Positions 44,821 to 54,718 are shown, numbered from the stretch's first letter. The stretch is 64,000 nucleotides of DNA from Trueperella pyogenes (GCF_900460345.1 NZ_UHHW01000002.1:372001-436000); one strand, 5' to 3'. Made by a program: numbers and translations. The notes: generated from the letters alone by a model not told the origin.

Positions 44821-46384
44821 AAAACCTATATACAACTCGGCTCACGCACTCGATAGGGCTGCGCGCGCCCACCCACAGCGCGAATCTATCGTCTACGGTA
44901 CGGAGACACTCACCGTAGTCGAGGCAGCTGCGCGCACACGCCAGCTCGCTCAGATGCTCGCCGCCGCCGGAGTTACCGAGGGCGATCGGGTGCTGCTCAT
45001 CGCCCGTAACTCCCCCTACCACCTGCTCTTGCACGTGGCCTGCGCCCGACTCGGGGCGATCTTCGTCCCTATCTCCGCCCGCCTCACGCGGATCAACCAC
45101 CAGGAGATCGTCGACTTCTGTGCTCCGCGCGTCGTGGTCCTTGAGGCGGCGCTCGCGGACGCGGGGATGTTCGTCTCCTCCGGTACACTCGTCCACCTCG
45201 TTATCGACGACGATCCCGCGGCTCCGTCGGTGGCCACCGCGATATCGAACGGTTTCTATGGCATTAGCGCGGCGATGGAGGCCCAAAATGGAAAATTCAT
45301 CACCACGATCAAGGACGGCTCAACGGCGCTCAATTCTCGCCAATACCCTGAAGGACCGGCGGCGATGCTGTTCACCTCGGCCTCTGCGGGTCTTCCCAAG
45401 GCCGTGGAACTCACCCACGAGCAGTTGTGGTGGGCGAGCCGGAACTTCCGCGAGGGTTTTGAGTACTCGAACCTGGACTCGGTGCTGACAGTCGCGCCGC
45501 TGACCCACATAGGCGGCTTCAACGGCACTACGCTTGACCTCTTTTCCCACGGTGGGAAAGTCGTGATCGTGCGCGAGTTCAACCCGGGCGCGGTACTCGC
45601 TCTCCTTGAGGAACACAAGATCACGATGATGTTCGGGGTACCTACTATATACGCCGCCTTGCTAGACCATCCGGCTTTCCCCGATACCGATCTGTCCCAA
45701 TTCCGTCTGCCGCTCATCGGCGGAGCAGTGGTTCCAGCGTCGTTATTAGGGCGCATGATGGCAGCCGGGCTGCGACCGCTGAACGTGTGGGGGATGACGG
45801 AGCTCGCGGCGTCGGGCACGTATCTGCCCGCAGAACAGCTCGAAGAGCGGGCCGGTTCGATCGGCAGGCCTTTCGCCCACACAGAGGCCCGCATTGTCGA
45901 CGCCGAAGGCAACGACGCCACCGAGGGCGAACTGGTTGTTCGCGGGCCGAACGTGGTCGGCTCGTATTGGCACGATCCACAGCTGAGCGCGCAGACCTTC
46001 CGCGGCGGGTGGATGCACACGGGTGACCTGGTGCGCCTCGACGAAGATGGCTTCTTGTGGGTGACTGGCCGCCTCCACAACGTCATCAACTCGGGTGGGG
46101 TGAAAATTCACGCGGAGGAGGTCCAGGCTGTGCTCGCGCAGATGGAGGGCGTATCTGATTGCGCGGTCGTCGGTACCCCGGACGAAAAGTGGGGCGAGAC
46201 GGTGTCAGCAGCCGTTGTTATGCAGGCTGGCTACGCCCCGCCTACCCTTGAGGAGGTGCAGCTCCACGTCGGCGTGTACCTTGCCCGCTTTAAGGTGCCG
46301 CGTAAACTCATCGTGGTCAACGAGCTGCCAACTAACGCGAACGGCAAGGCGGATCGGCACGCGCTCGTGGCGATGTTCGACTAA
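44813..46384 (+). CDS. AMP-forming acyl-CoA synthetase/ligase
   Basis: A 523-residue member of the ANL superfamily. The P-loop FTSASAGLPKAVELTH replaces the usual TSGTTGxPKG. WGMTELAASG is the adenine motif, MHTGDLVRLDEDGFLWVTGR the hinge, and NGKADRHAL near the end carries the catalytic lysine. GTG 44813 overlaps the previous gene, with GGGGGAG upstream. Activates a carboxylate with ATP and CoA. The acid is unknown (fatty, aromatic or o-succinylbenzoate). Confidence 0.85.
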   Translation: MLKKPIYNSAHALDRAARAHPQRESIVYGTETLTVVEAAARTRQLAQMLAAAGVTEGDRVLLIARNSPYHLLLHVACARLGAIFVPISARLTRINHQEIVDFCAPRVVVLEAALADAGMFVSSGTLVHLVIDDDPAAPSVATAISNGFYGISAAMEAQNGKFITTIKDGSTALNSRQYPEGPAAMLFTSASAGLPKAVELTHEQLWWASRNFREGFEYSNLDSVLTVAPLTHIGGFNGTTLDLFSHGGKVVIVREFNPGAVLALLEEHKITMMFGVPTIYAALLDHPAFPDTDLSQFRLPLIGGAVVPASLLGRMMAAGLRPLNVWGMTELAASGTYLPAEQLEERAGSIGRPFAHTEARIVDAEGNDATEGELVVRGPNVVGSYWHDPQLSAQTFRGGWMHTGDLVRLDEDGFLWVTGRLHNVINSGGVKIHAEEVQAVLAQMEGVSDCAVVGTPDEKWGETVSAAVVMQAGYAPPTLEEVQLHVGVYLARFKVPRKLIVVNELPTNANGKADRHALVAMFD

Positions 46385-46404
46385 ACAGTCGGTCCGTATC
46401 AGCT

Positions 46405-46482
46405 TTCTCAGTACCTACCGCCGTTCGTCGTCACTTAGAACAGCGTTTACGGGGACGACGGACGGCGGTAAGTGCCGAGAAA
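46405..46482. repeat. Long imperfect inverted repeat between the ligase gene and lipA
   Basis: Two arms of about 28 bases (46405-46432 and 46454-46482) match with four mismatches, mostly GU-compatible. The core ACCGCCGT...ACGGCGGT is exact. It lies between convergent genes and may be a bidirectional terminator or a remnant of a small mobile element. Confidence 0.55.
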
Positions 46483-46490
46483 CAAACAGA

Positions 46491-46519
46491 GGGCCGAGGG
46501 GCCGAGGGCCGAGGGCCGA
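46491..46519. repeat. Four-unit GGGCCGA microrepeat
   Basis: GGGCCGA occurs four times in tandem (the second with one extra G), flanked by CGAGAAACA-like sequence on both sides. It lies in the 3' region of lipA and may vary in copy number between strains. Confidence 0.6.
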
Positions 46520-46534
46520 GAAACAGAGAATGCG

Positions 46535-47572
46535 TCAGCCCTGCCGTGCGACGAGCGAAGCCGCCTCTTGGCGCGCAAAAAACAGCTTATGAGCTGACTC
46601 GGCACCGGCAATACCACGCAGGTTCTCCGGAATCTCCCAGCCTTTGTGTTTCATCGCCCGTGACCACAGCGAGCCAGAACGGTACGACGAACGCACGAGC
46701 GGGCCAGCCATAATCCCCGCAAAGCCCATCTCGTAACCGAGTTTGGAAAGCTCGACGAACTCCTCCGGCTTGACCCAGCGGTCGATCGGGTGGTGGAGTT
46801 TGGAGGGGCGCAGATATTGGGTAATTGTGAGAATATCGCAACCGGCGTCGTGCAAATCCTGCATCGTTTCCAGGATCTCGTCGCGCGTCTCGCCCATACC
46901 AAGAATGAGGTTCGACTTCGTAATCAGGCCGTTCTCCGAGGCGAAAGTAATGAGGTCGAGCGAGCGTTCGTAGCGGAAAGCCGGGCGGATCTTCTTAAAA
47001 ATCCGCGGGACGGTTTCGAGGTTATGTGCCAGCACTTCGGGGCGCGAGTCGAAGACCTGCTGGAGGGCGGGCGCGCCGCCGCGCATGTCATCGATGAGGA
47101 GCTCAACGCCAGTGTTCGGACACAGTTCATGAATCTGGCGGCAGGTTTCGGCGTAGAGCCAGGAGGCGCCATCTTCTAGGTCGTCGCGGGTTACGCCCGT
47201 GATCGTGGCATAGTTAAGCTGCATCTCGCGGACGTTCTCCGCCACGCGGCGCGGTTCGTCGACGTCGTAAACCGTAGGCTTGCCCGTCTTGATAAAACAG
47301 AAGTCACAGCGCCGAGTGCAGATGTCGCCGCCGATCAGGAAGGACGCCTCCCGGTCTTCCCAACATTCGTAGATATTGGGGCAGTTGGCCTCCTTGCACA
47401 CGGTGTGCAAGCCGGCGCCGTCTACACGGTTACGCATATCCGTGTACTCTTTGCCGACCGTGGCGGTGGTCTTGATCCACTCCGGCTTAGTTTCGATAGG
47501 CGTTGCGGCGTTGCGTTCCTCAACGCGGAGCAGTTTGCGACCTGCCGGGTTGCGGGGATCCATTGTGGTCAC
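46535..47572 (-). CDS. lipA: Lipoyl synthase
   Basis: A 345-residue radical-SAM enzyme that inserts two sulfurs into octanoyl groups on lipoyl domains. Both iron-sulfur clusters are visible: auxiliary cysteines C59, C64 and C70 ([12 protein letters not shown]) and radical-SAM C85-x3-C89-x2-C92. The SYRSGS near the C-terminus holds the serine ligand. It lies 16 bases after lipB, so the two are one operon. Confidence 0.97.
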   Translation of the reverse strand: MTTMDPRNPAGRKLLRVEERNAATPIETKPEWIKTTATVGKEYTDMRNRVDGAGLHTVCKEANCPNIYECWEDREASFLIGGDICTRRCDFCFIKTGKPTVYDVDEPRRVAENVREMQLNYATITGVTRDDLEDGASWLYAETCRQIHELCPNTGVELLIDDMRGGAPALQQVFDSRPEVLAHNLETVPRIFKKIRPAFRYERSLDLITFASENGLITKSNLILGMGETRDEILETMQDLHDAGCDILTITQYLRPSKLHHPIDRWVKPEEFVELSKLGYEMGFAGIMAGPLVRSSYRSGSLWSRAMKHKGWEIPENLRGIAGAESAHKLFFARQEAASLVARQG

Positions 47573-47588
47573 GCTTCCTCCTTTTTCC

Positions 47589-48368
47589 TCATTCTAACGA
47601 CGCCGTCGGCGCGGGTGCCATACGCTGCAGCTTCGGCTCCCAGCGGGTGCCGGTAGCGGCTTGTGAATCCGGACGATAGGAGCGCATCTGCTCTAGGAGA
47701 ACATCAGCATCGGCGAACACGAGCTCTTCGGACGGGCGAAGCAGGAACTGTTGGTAAACCCGAGCCAGGTGCGGGATGAGGATGGTGGCGACCGCGTCCA
47801 GCGTCGTCGTGATCCCAAGGGACTGCAAAGAGGCCACGCCTGCATCCTGGATTCCACACGGGATGACGCGCATGAACTCGTCGAGGTTCGTGGTCACATT
47901 GAGCGCAAGGCCGTGCATGGTGGCGTCGTCGGCGAACTTAATCCCGATGGCGCAAATCTTGCGATCCTGCTTGCCCGGCTCGAGAATCCACACCCCGGAG
48001 CGCCCCTCGACCTGGTGGGAGTCGAGGCCGTATGCGCCTAACGCGTCGATCACTGCCAGTTCGGTGTTGCGCACGAAAGCGACGACGTCCTTGGGTGGGC
48101 GCACTTTAACAATGGGGTAGACGACCAGCTGGCCGGGGCCGTGGTAGGTCACCGAGCCACCGCGATCCATGCGGATGACCGGGACGTGCGTATCCGGGAT
48201 GTCTTGATCCTCGGTACGCCTGCCGGCCGTATACGTGGCGCGCGATTCCCAGACGACGAGGGAGTCAGGCATCCGCTGTGCGGCCACCTCGTGATGGAGA
48301 TAGCGCTGAAGGTGGTCGATGCTCATGTAATCTACTGGGCCGTGGCTTAACACGTTGACGATCTGCAC
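47589..48368 (-). CDS. lipB: Octanoyl-[ACP]:protein N-octanoyltransferase
   Basis: A 259-residue enzyme that moves octanoate from acyl carrier protein to lipoyl domains, ahead of Lip[19 protein letters not shown] is the family signature, and [13 protein letters not shown] has the catalytic cysteine. It starts with GTG 48368, six bases after a TAGGCT -10 box, so it is probably a leaderless GTG-start message. A C-terminal tail of about 30 residues has no known role. Confidence 0.95.
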   Translation of the reverse strand: MQIVNVLSHGPVDYMSIDHLQRYLHHEVAAQRMPDSLVVWESRATYTAGRRTEDQDIPDTHVPVIRMDRGGSVTYHGPGQLVVYPIVKVRPPKDVVAFVRNTELAVIDALGAYGLDSHQVEGRSGVWILEPGKQDRKICAIGIKFADDATMHGLALNVTTNLDEFMRVIPCGIQDAGVASLQSLGITTTLDAVATILIPHLARVYQQFLLRPSEELVFADADVLLEQMRSYRPDSQAATGTRWEPKLQRMAPAPTASLE

Positions 48369-48374
48369 GCAGTC

Positions 48375-48380
48375 AGCCTA
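48375..48380 (-). promoter_or_regulatory. Leaderless -10 element of lipB
   Basis: On the minus strand TAGGCT is followed by GACTGC and then GTG 48368. No ribosome site is present. Confidence 0.5.
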
Positions 48381-48412
48381 GTTTGTGACTGCGCAGTTAT
48401 CGACTCGAGGGC

Positions 48413-48446
48413 GGCACACCACATGCTCGGGGTGGCACACCACATG
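48413..48446 (+). repeat. Two 13-base direct repeats with 21-base period
   Basis: GGCACACCACATG occurs at 48413-48425 and again at 48434-48446. The period of 21 bases is two helical turns, so a regulator could bind both on one face. They lie 25-58 bases upstream of the putative -35 of the peptide-importer operon. A 10-base palindrome ACTGCGCAGT (48388-48397) lies further up. Confidence 0.55.
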
Positions 48447-48470
48447 ATTGAGAAACAATTTTGCGTGATT

Positions 48471-48498
48471 TTGAACTGAATTTCGTAAAGAATAGGTA
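48471..48498 (+). promoter_or_regulatory. Putative promoter of the second peptide-importer operon
   Basis: TTGAAC (48471-48476), a 16-base spacer and TAGGTA (48493-48498). The leader to ATG 48610 is then about 105 bases and could hold further control elements. Confidence 0.45.
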
Positions 48499-48609
48499 CG
48501 AGAACGTGATAAGAGTGTGGGTTGGGTATAGACTGCCACACCAGAAGCGAAGAAATGACGTCCATCGTCCAAGCGAGGCGGAGGGCGTCACTTGTAGAGA
48601 AGGCCTCGC

Positions 48610-49620
48610 ATGACTAAGTATTTGATTCGGCGGTTGCTGAACTATGTGGTGCTGCTATTTGTTGCTGTCACTATCGCCTACTTTTTGGCTGGCACGCAGC
48701 TCGATCCGCGCTCGATGCTCATCGAAAACGAACTGACGAAGATGGCCAACCAGAGCTACGTTGAGGTTGTTCGTGCCGTAGACACGCGTCTCGACGGCTG
48801 GAACATCAACCCGACCGAACCGATTTGGAGCCGTTACGTCGACTGGCTCGGCATGATCTTTGGCCAGTGGGATTGGGGCTTTTCCCCGCTAGGGGAGTCG
48901 GTCAATGAGCAAGTGGCAAACCGCGTCCTGCTCTCGCTTCAGCTGGTCTTCCTTGGATTCCTCATTGGAATCGTTGGCGGCGTGGCCATCGGCGCATGGG
49001 CCGCAGTCCACCAGTACTCCGTTCCGGATCGCATTATCACCATCATCGCGATGATCATCATTTCTACGCCTGCTATGGTGATCGCCATCGGCCTCCAAAT
49101 GGCGGCCGTCTGGTTTAACAACACGTTCGGAACCGAGTTTTTCCAGTTTATTGGTCCGCAAGCTTCGATACCTCCCACCGAGTTTTGGCCAAATCTGCAA
49201 GACCGTCTCCAGCATCTCCTGCTGCCGACCGTGGCCATCTCCGCTGGCGGCTTGGCAACCTACTCACGCATCCAGCGCAACCTCATGCTTGACACGCTAG
49301 GTGCCGATTATGTGCGCACCGCGCGCGCGAAGGGGCTGCGCTACGGGACAGCCGTTCGCCGTCACGCACTGCGCACCTCCCTGATCCCGATCGCAACCTA
49401 CTTCGCCTTCGGCATTGCAGGTCTCGTCCTCGGCGCCGCGATCACCGAGCAGGTGTTTGGCTGGGAAGGCATGGGCATCTATGGTGTGAAGACGATCCAG
49501 GGGCAGGACATCAATGGTACTGCGGCCGTTGTCGCCTTCTCGGGAGCTGCGACCTTGACGGGCGCGTTTCTCTCCGACGTGCTCATTGCCGCTGTAGATC
49601 CGCGAGTGAGGGTTAACTAA
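48610..49620 (+). CDS. ABC importer permease, DppB/OppB type
   Basis: A 336-residue membrane protein. YLIRRLLNYVVLLFVAVTIAY is the typical first helix (given as YLIRRLLNYVVLLFV), and RTARAKGLRYGTAVRRHALRTS the EAA loop (given as RTARAKGLRYGTAV). Its stop codon overlaps the start of the next permease (TAATG). It is the first gene of the operon. Confidence 0.92.
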   Translation: MTKYLIRRLLNYVVLLFVAVTIAYFLAGTQLDPRSMLIENELTKMANQSYVEVVRAVDTRLDGWNINPTEPIWSRYVDWLGMIFGQWDWGFSPLGESVNEQVANRVLLSLQLVFLGFLIGIVGGVAIGAWAAVHQYSVPDRIITIIAMIIISTPAMVIAIGLQMAAVWFNNTFGTEFFQFIGPQASIPPTEFWPNLQDRLQHLLLPTVAISAGGLATYSRIQRNLMLDTLGADYVRTARAKGLRYGTAVRRHALRTSLIPIATYFAFGIAGLVLGAAITEQVFGWEGMGIYGVKTIQGQDINGTAAVVAFSGAATLTGAFLSDVLIAAVDPRVRVN

Positions 49621-50621
49621 TGAGCGAACAGCTAGATACCGCGGCCGATGCCGTCATGCCCGACCAGATTTCCCCGATGGCCAACGAAGCTGAGCTCAAG
49701 GCCGTCAAAGACAGGCTCGCCGCCCAGACCGCTGAGCGGATCGCCGCGACCAAGCGCTATTCGCGCCGCCAGATCGTTGCGCGCCGCTTTTGGCGCAACA
49801 AAACCGCCGTCTTCGGCTTGATTGGCCTGACCATCATATTGTTGGCGGCACTTTTCGGTTCATATCTGGTAGGCTGGGATTATCTCCAGCGCGACCGTGG
49901 CCACTACTTGGAAGGGCCGAGTGCCGAGCACTGGTTCGGCACCGACAAACGCGGCCGAGACATGTTCGCAATGACGATGGAAGGTCTGCGTAAGTCGCTC
50001 ATCATAGGTTTCTCCGTGGCGTTGATCCAGACCGGGTGGGCCGCGATCTTCGGCGCTTCAGCCGCTTATTTCGGCGGTTGGGTAGACAAGTTTGCCACCT
50101 GGTTCATCGATCTTATGCTGGTGATCCCATCCTTCTTGATGATTGCAATCATTTCCAATCGTTTTGGTGCAGAAAGCGCAGGGATACCTATCTTCATCCT
50201 GCTGCTAGCAGCATTCGGGTGGGTTCTAACTTCGCGCGTGGTTCGCTCGCTGACCATGTCTGTGAAGAACCTGGACTACGTCCATGCCGCAAAGTACATG
50301 TCGGTTCCCTCCCGTACGATCATTGTGCGCCATATCCTGCCTAATATTTCCTCCCTGCTTATCATCGACTTCACGTTGGGCGTCGCGTCAGCCGTTCTTT
50401 CGGAGACGTCGCTGTCCTACTTCGGCTTCGGCATTAAAGACCCGCAGGTCTCCCTGGGATCGTTGATTGGCGCTGGCCAGGCTTCCGCCCTGACTCACCC
50501 GTGGCTCTTCCTCCCGCCGGCATTCGTGCTCGTCATCATGCTCGCATCGGTGAACTTCATCGGCGACGGCATGCGCGACGCTCTCGATCCGTCGTCGAAG
50601 TCCGGAGGCGGCAAGGCATAG
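49620..50621 (+). CDS. ABC importer permease, DppC/OppC type
   Basis: A 333-residue membrane protein. The first 55 residues are cytoplasmic and charged, ending RRQIVARRFWRNKTAVFGL. HWFGTDKRGRDMFAMTMEG is the OppC signature and HAAKYMSVPSRTIIVRHILP the EAA loop. It forms a pore with the upstream permease. Confidence 0.92.
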   Translation: MSEQLDTAADAVMPDQISPMANEAELKAVKDRLAAQTAERIAATKRYSRRQIVARRFWRNKTAVFGLIGLTIILLAALFGSYLVGWDYLQRDRGHYLEGPSAEHWFGTDKRGRDMFAMTMEGLRKSLIIGFSVALIQTGWAAIFGASAAYFGGWVDKFATWFIDLMLVIPSFLMIAIISNRFGAESAGIPIFILLLAAFGWVLTSRVVRSLTMSVKNLDYVHAAKYMSVPSRTIIVRHILPNISSLLIIDFTLGVASAVLSETSLSYFGFGIKDPQVSLGSLIGAGQASALTHPWLFLPPAFVLVIMLASVNFIGDGMRDALDPSSKSGGGKA

Positions 50622-52787
50622 ATGTCCGGCGAGAAGAACTTGAAAGAAGAGGGTATCGTGAGCTCCAAGAAGAAGACTGTTGAGCGTCACCCGCTCCCTG
50701 TCGCACAGCCCGGCGTTCCCGTCGTTGAAGTGACGGATCTGCATGTGCGTTTCCCCTCCGAAGACGGCGTTGTTCACGCCGTGCGCGGCGTCAACCTGAC
50801 GGTCAACTCGGGCGAAGTGCTCGGCATCGTCGGCGAATCTGGCTCAGGCAAGTCTGTGACGTCGATGTCGATCATGGGGCTGCTGGATCCCTCCGCCACT
50901 ATCGATGGTTCGGTCAAGATACACGGCACTGAAATCCTCGGCCAGAGCGATGGCTACATGTCGAAGATCCGCGGCAAGAACATCGCCATGGTCTTCCAGG
51001 ATCCGCTCTCCGCGCTGACTCCGGTTTACACCATCGGAGACCAGATCATCGAGGTCTTGCAAGCCCACGACAAGAAGATCTCGGAAAAGGACGCCAAGGC
51101 TCGCGCAGTCGAGCTATTGGAGATCGTGGGCATTCCCAACCCGGAGATCCGTATCAAGGCCTTCCCCCACGAGTTCTCGGGCGGTATGCGCCAGCGCGCC
51201 ATGATCGCGATGGCGATCGCCAACAATCCGGACCTCATTATCGCCGACGAACCGACCACCGCACTCGACGTGACCATCCAGGCCCAGATCCTCGACGTGC
51301 TGCGAAAAGCACAGAAGGAGACGGGTGCCGCCGTCATCATGATTACCCATGACCTCGGCGTCGTTGCTGGTATCGCCGACAAGGTGGCGGTGATGTACGC
51401 CGGGCGCATCGTCGAACGCGGCGCTGTTGACGAAATTTTCTACCACTCGGCCATGCCCTACACCATCGGGCTACTCGGCTCACTGCCGCGCCTGGACTCG
51501 AAAAAGGAAAACCAGCTGGCCGTGGTCGAAGGCAATCCGCCGTCGATGCTCTACGAACAGACGGGCTGCCCGTTTGCCGCCCGCTGCCCGGTTGCCGAGC
51601 AGGCGTGCCTCGACGGTGAGCCCACTCTCGAAGCGGTGAAGTCCGACAGCCCGCACATCCCGCACGAGGTCGCCTGCATCCGCCGCGACGAGATTCGCGA
51701 CGAGTCCAAGCACTACGAGGACATTTACCCGAAGCCCGCTCCCGTCATCCCGCCATTTGACGGCACGCCGCGCAACGAACGCGAGGAAGTTCTTCGCATC
51801 GAAAACATGAAGAAGCACTTCCCGCTGATGAAGGGCTCCGTTTTCCGGCGTCGTGTGGGCACCGTGCACGCAGTCGACGGTATCTCGCTCGACATTCGTG
51901 CGGGCGAGACACTCGGCCTCGTGGGCGAATCCGGTTCCGGTAAAACCACGACCCTCATGGAAGTGCTCGATCTGGTCAAGCCGCTCGACGGCAAGATCGT
52001 CGTCCTCGGTGAGAATACCGCAGATATGACTCGTAGTGATCGCAAGCGCGTGCGTAACGATCTTCAAGTTGTGTTCCAAGATCCCATGGCCTCTCTCGAC
52101 CCGCGCATGCCCGTGTTCGACATTATCGCCGAACCACTGAAGTATGCCGGCTGGGCGAAAGCGGATATTGAGCCGCGCGTGACGGAATTGATGAACATGG
52201 TCGGCCTGGAGCCTGCGCACGTCAACCGTTATCCGCGCAACTTCTCTGGCGGTCAGCGCCAGCGTATCGGCATTGCCCGAGCACTGGCTGTTCAGCCCAA
52301 GCTGCTCGTCCTGGACGAGCCGGTTTCCGCCCTGGACGTGTCGATCCAGGCCGGCGTCATCAATCTGCTCGACGAGCTGCGAGCCAAGCTCAACCTCTCC
52401 TACCTGTTCGTTGCGCATGACCTCTCCGTCGTGCGGCACATCGCCGATCGAGTGGCCGTGATGTACTTGGGCAAGCTGGTCGAGGTCGGCGACGTCGACG
52501 CCGTCTTTGAGGCGCCACGCCACCCGTACACGCAAGCGTTGCTCTCTGCGATTCCCATCCCGGATCCGGCAAAGGAGCGCGGGCGTCAGCGCATTCTTCT
52601 CAAGGGAGATCTGCCCTCGCCGGCGAATCCTCCTAAAGGATGCCGTTTCGTCAGCAGGTGTCCAGTTTATGAGACGCTCACCGAGGGTGAGAAACAGGTC
52701 TGCGACGGGGCTCATCCGGAGTTCGACGTCGTGGGCGCTGACCACAACGTGGCTTGCTATTATCCGCGACAAATCAACGTTTTCTAG
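50622..52787 (+). CDS. Fused ABC ATPase (DppD-DppF type), two nucleotide-binding domains
   Basis: A 721-residue protein with two complete ATPase domains. Domain 1 has Walker A GESGSGKSV, signature FSGGMRQRAMIA and an oligopeptide-specific Cys-rich tail (TGCPFAARCPVAEQAC). Domain 2 has Walker A GESGSGKTT, signature FSGGQRQRIGIARAL and a second Cys-rich tail (KGCRFVSRCPVYETL). The order fits a DppD-DppF fusion, unlike the separate ATPases of the importer at 18985-20581. It starts one base after the permease stop. Confidence 0.93.
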   Translation: MSGEKNLKEEGIVSSKKKTVERHPLPVAQPGVPVVEVTDLHVRFPSEDGVVHAVRGVNLTVNSGEVLGIVGESGSGKSVTSMSIMGLLDPSATIDGSVKIHGTEILGQSDGYMSKIRGKNIAMVFQDPLSALTPVYTIGDQIIEVLQAHDKKISEKDAKARAVELLEIVGIPNPEIRIKAFPHEFSGGMRQRAMIAMAIANNPDLIIADEPTTALDVTIQAQILDVLRKAQKETGAAVIMITHDLGVVAGIADKVAVMYAGRIVERGAVDEIFYHSAMPYTIGLLGSLPRLDSKKENQLAVVEGNPPSMLYEQTGCPFAARCPVAEQACLDGEPTLEAVKSDSPHIPHEVACIRRDEIRDESKHYEDIYPKPAPVIPPFDGTPRNEREEVLRIENMKKHFPLMKGSVFRRRVGTVHAVDGISLDIRAGETLGLVGESGSGKTTTLMEVLDLVKPLDGKIVVLGENTADMTRSDRKRVRNDLQVVFQDPMASLDPRMPVFDIIAEPLKYAGWAKADIEPRVTELMNMVGLEPAHVNRYPRNFSGGQRQRIGIARALAVQPKLLVLDEPVSALDVSIQAGVINLLDELRAKLNLSYLFVAHDLSVVRHIADRVAVMYLGKLVEVGDVDAVFEAPRHPYTQALLSAIPIPDPAKERGRQRILLKGDLPSPANPPKGCRFVSRCPVYETLTEGEKQVCDGAHPEFDVVGADHNVACYYPRQINVF

Positions 52788-52795
52788 CAATTTCG

Positions 52796-52842
52796 TGACG
52801 GGTGGGTTGGCGTATTACTGCGCGAACCCGCCCGTCATTTTT
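52796..52842 (+). terminator. Intrinsic terminator after the importer ATPase gene
   Basis: A 13-bp stem (52796-52808 with 52825-52837, one G-U pair) is followed by TTTTTGG. It separates the permease/ATPase genes from the binding-protein gene, which has its own promoter. Confidence 0.8.
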
Positions 52843-52928
52843 GGTCAAATCCTCGTCGGTCGGGGTTGTTTTTCGATAAAACTGTGCCAGCGCTTTCGTA
52901 GAATTTTCACGATCTTAAGATTTTCGAC

Positions 52929-52970
52929 TAATCTATCTCCATGAACTCTCGCACGTCCGGCGGGAGTTAA
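52929..52970 (+). promoter_or_regulatory. Leaderless promoter and nine-codon upstream ORF before the binding-protein gene
   Basis: TAATCT (52929-52934), with TTTCAC 18 bases upstream, is six bases before ATG 52941. That ATG opens MNSRTSGGS and stops at TAA 52968-52970. The true gene has AAAAGGAGGA at 52977-52986. The mRNA would thus begin with a translated mini-ORF, which could tune expression. Confidence 0.4.
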
Positions 52971-52990
52971 GTCCTAAAAGGAGGACATTT

Positions 52991-54718
52991 ATGCGATTCA
53001 AAAAGGCAAGCGTTGCACTCCTTGCTGCCGCAGCTTTAACGCTGACCGCCTGTTCTGGCTCTGGTGCCAAGGGCAACCAGACCTCGTCCACGACCCGTGC
53101 CGCCAATTCTCTACCGGCTTCCGACTACAACAAGGTCGATCCGTCCGAGCTGGCTGATGGCGGCAAGCTCCGTCTGGCGATCCAGGACTATCCTGAGCAG
53201 TGGAATGGCGACCACAAAGATGGCGGCACGGTAGACCTGAACACGAAGATTTATGGCTTCATCGCGCCGATTAACTGGATTTATGACGAGAAGGGTAACT
53301 TCGAGGTTAATCCCGATTACGTCGAGTCTTACGACGCGAATCTTGAGGGCGACGGCACGAGCGCCATGGTGATTACCCTTAACCTCAACCCGAAGGCGCA
53401 CTGGAACGACGGCACGCCGATCACGGCTGCCGATTACCAAGCGAAGTGGAAGGCCTGCTCGGGCCAGATCGACGGCATCAATTGCCGCTCCACTGACGGC
53501 TGGACCCAGATCTCCTCTATTGAGGCGGGCTCTTCGCCCACCCAGGTCGTCATCAAGTACACGGAGAAGTACCCGGATTGGTCGGCAAACTTCTCCAGCA
53601 TCACCTCGGCTGCCGGCAGCCTAGACCCAACAGCCTTCAACGAGGGTTGGCGTGATCCGCTCGCGGCTAGCAAGTTCCTGGCTGGCCCGTTCCGTGTGAG
53701 CGCCTCCAACCCTGCACAGAAGGTGCTCACCCTCGAACGCAATCCCGACTGGTGGGGCAAGACTCCTAAGCTCGAGACCGTGACCTTCTCCGCGCTCGAC
53801 CAGAAGGCAACCGCCGCTGGTTACGCAAACGGTGAGATTGATGCCATCGACTTCATCGTCGATGCAGCTTCCTACGAGACCGCCAAGGGCCGCCCGGACG
53901 GTAAGATTGTGATGTCCGATTCGGTGCAGTGGCGTCACTTTACCTTCAATTCTCGCGCCGGTGCTCTGCAGGACAAGCTCGTACGCCAGGCCATCCAGCT
54001 CGGTATCGACACCAAGGACATCGCCTCCTCCGACCTTTCCGGTCTTCCCTCCCAGGGGCTGGATCTGAACCTGGGCAACCACTTCTTCATGCCGCCGCAG
54101 AAGGGCTACAAGGACAACTCGACGAAGTGGGCCTTCGATCCTGAGGCAGCCAAGGCCAAGCTCGAAGAAGCCGGCTACAAGATGAACAGCTCCACCAAGT
54201 TCTTCGAGAAGGACGGCAAGGAACTCGCTATTCGTTACATGCGCATCCCCGGCAATGCCGCCAACGAGAACGAGGGCGCCATGTTCATGGAGATGATGGC
54301 TGAGATTGGTATCAAGGTGACCTACCAGGATGTTCAGTCGAAGGACTTCTTCGACAAGGTTATCGGTGGTGAGTACGATGTGACCTCCTTCGCTTGGAGC
54401 GGCACTCCGTACCCGATGGCGAATGTCGGCCAAGTTTATGGCAATCCTTTCGACGCTAAAGGTAACTTGCAGAATTCCAACTTCACTGGTCTGAAGGTTG
54501 ATAAGGTTGACGAGCTGATTGCGAAGATCGCCAAGGAGACTGACGACACCAAGCGTCGTGAGCTGACCAACCAGGTCGACGAAGTGATTTGGGAAGAAGT
54601 CATGACACTTCCGCTGTACTACCGCGCCAATATCACCGCGATTCCGGCTAAGCTCGCTAACTACGGTTCGACTGTGTTCGAGACCCTGCTTCCCGAGAAC
54701 GTCGGCTACATGAAGTAA
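52991..54718 (+). CDS. ABC importer substrate-binding lipoprotein, family 5
   Basis: A 575-residue lipoprotein with lipobox LTAC (C21). SBP_bac_5 features are ITLNLNPKAHWNDGTPITAAD, given as NLNPKAHWNDGTPITAAD, and LVRQAIQLGIDTKDIA. It has a strong ribosome site and a strong terminator, consistent with an abundant binding protein for the upstream permeases. Ligand: probably peptides. Confidence 0.92.
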   Translation: MRFKKASVALLAAAALTLTACSGSGAKGNQTSSTTRAANSLPASDYNKVDPSELADGGKLRLAIQDYPEQWNGDHKDGGTVDLNTKIYGFIAPINWIYDEKGNFEVNPDYVESYDANLEGDGTSAMVITLNLNPKAHWNDGTPITAADYQAKWKACSGQIDGINCRSTDGWTQISSIEAGSSPTQVVIKYTEKYPDWSANFSSITSAAGSLDPTAFNEGWRDPLAASKFLAGPFRVSASNPAQKVLTLERNPDWWGKTPKLETVTFSALDQKATAAGYANGEIDAIDFIVDAASYETAKGRPDGKIVMSDSVQWRHFTFNSRAGALQDKLVRQAIQLGIDTKDIASSDLSGLPSQGLDLNLGNHFFMPPQKGYKDNSTKWAFDPEAAKAKLEEAGYKMNSSTKFFEKDGKELAIRYMRIPGNAANENEGAMFMEMMAEIGIKVTYQDVQSKDFFDKVIGGEYDVTSFAWSGTPYPMANVGQVYGNPFDAKGNLQNSNFTGLKVDKVDELIAKIAKETDDTKRRELTNQVDEVIWEEVMTLPLYYRANITAIPAKLANYGSTVFETLLPENVGYMK

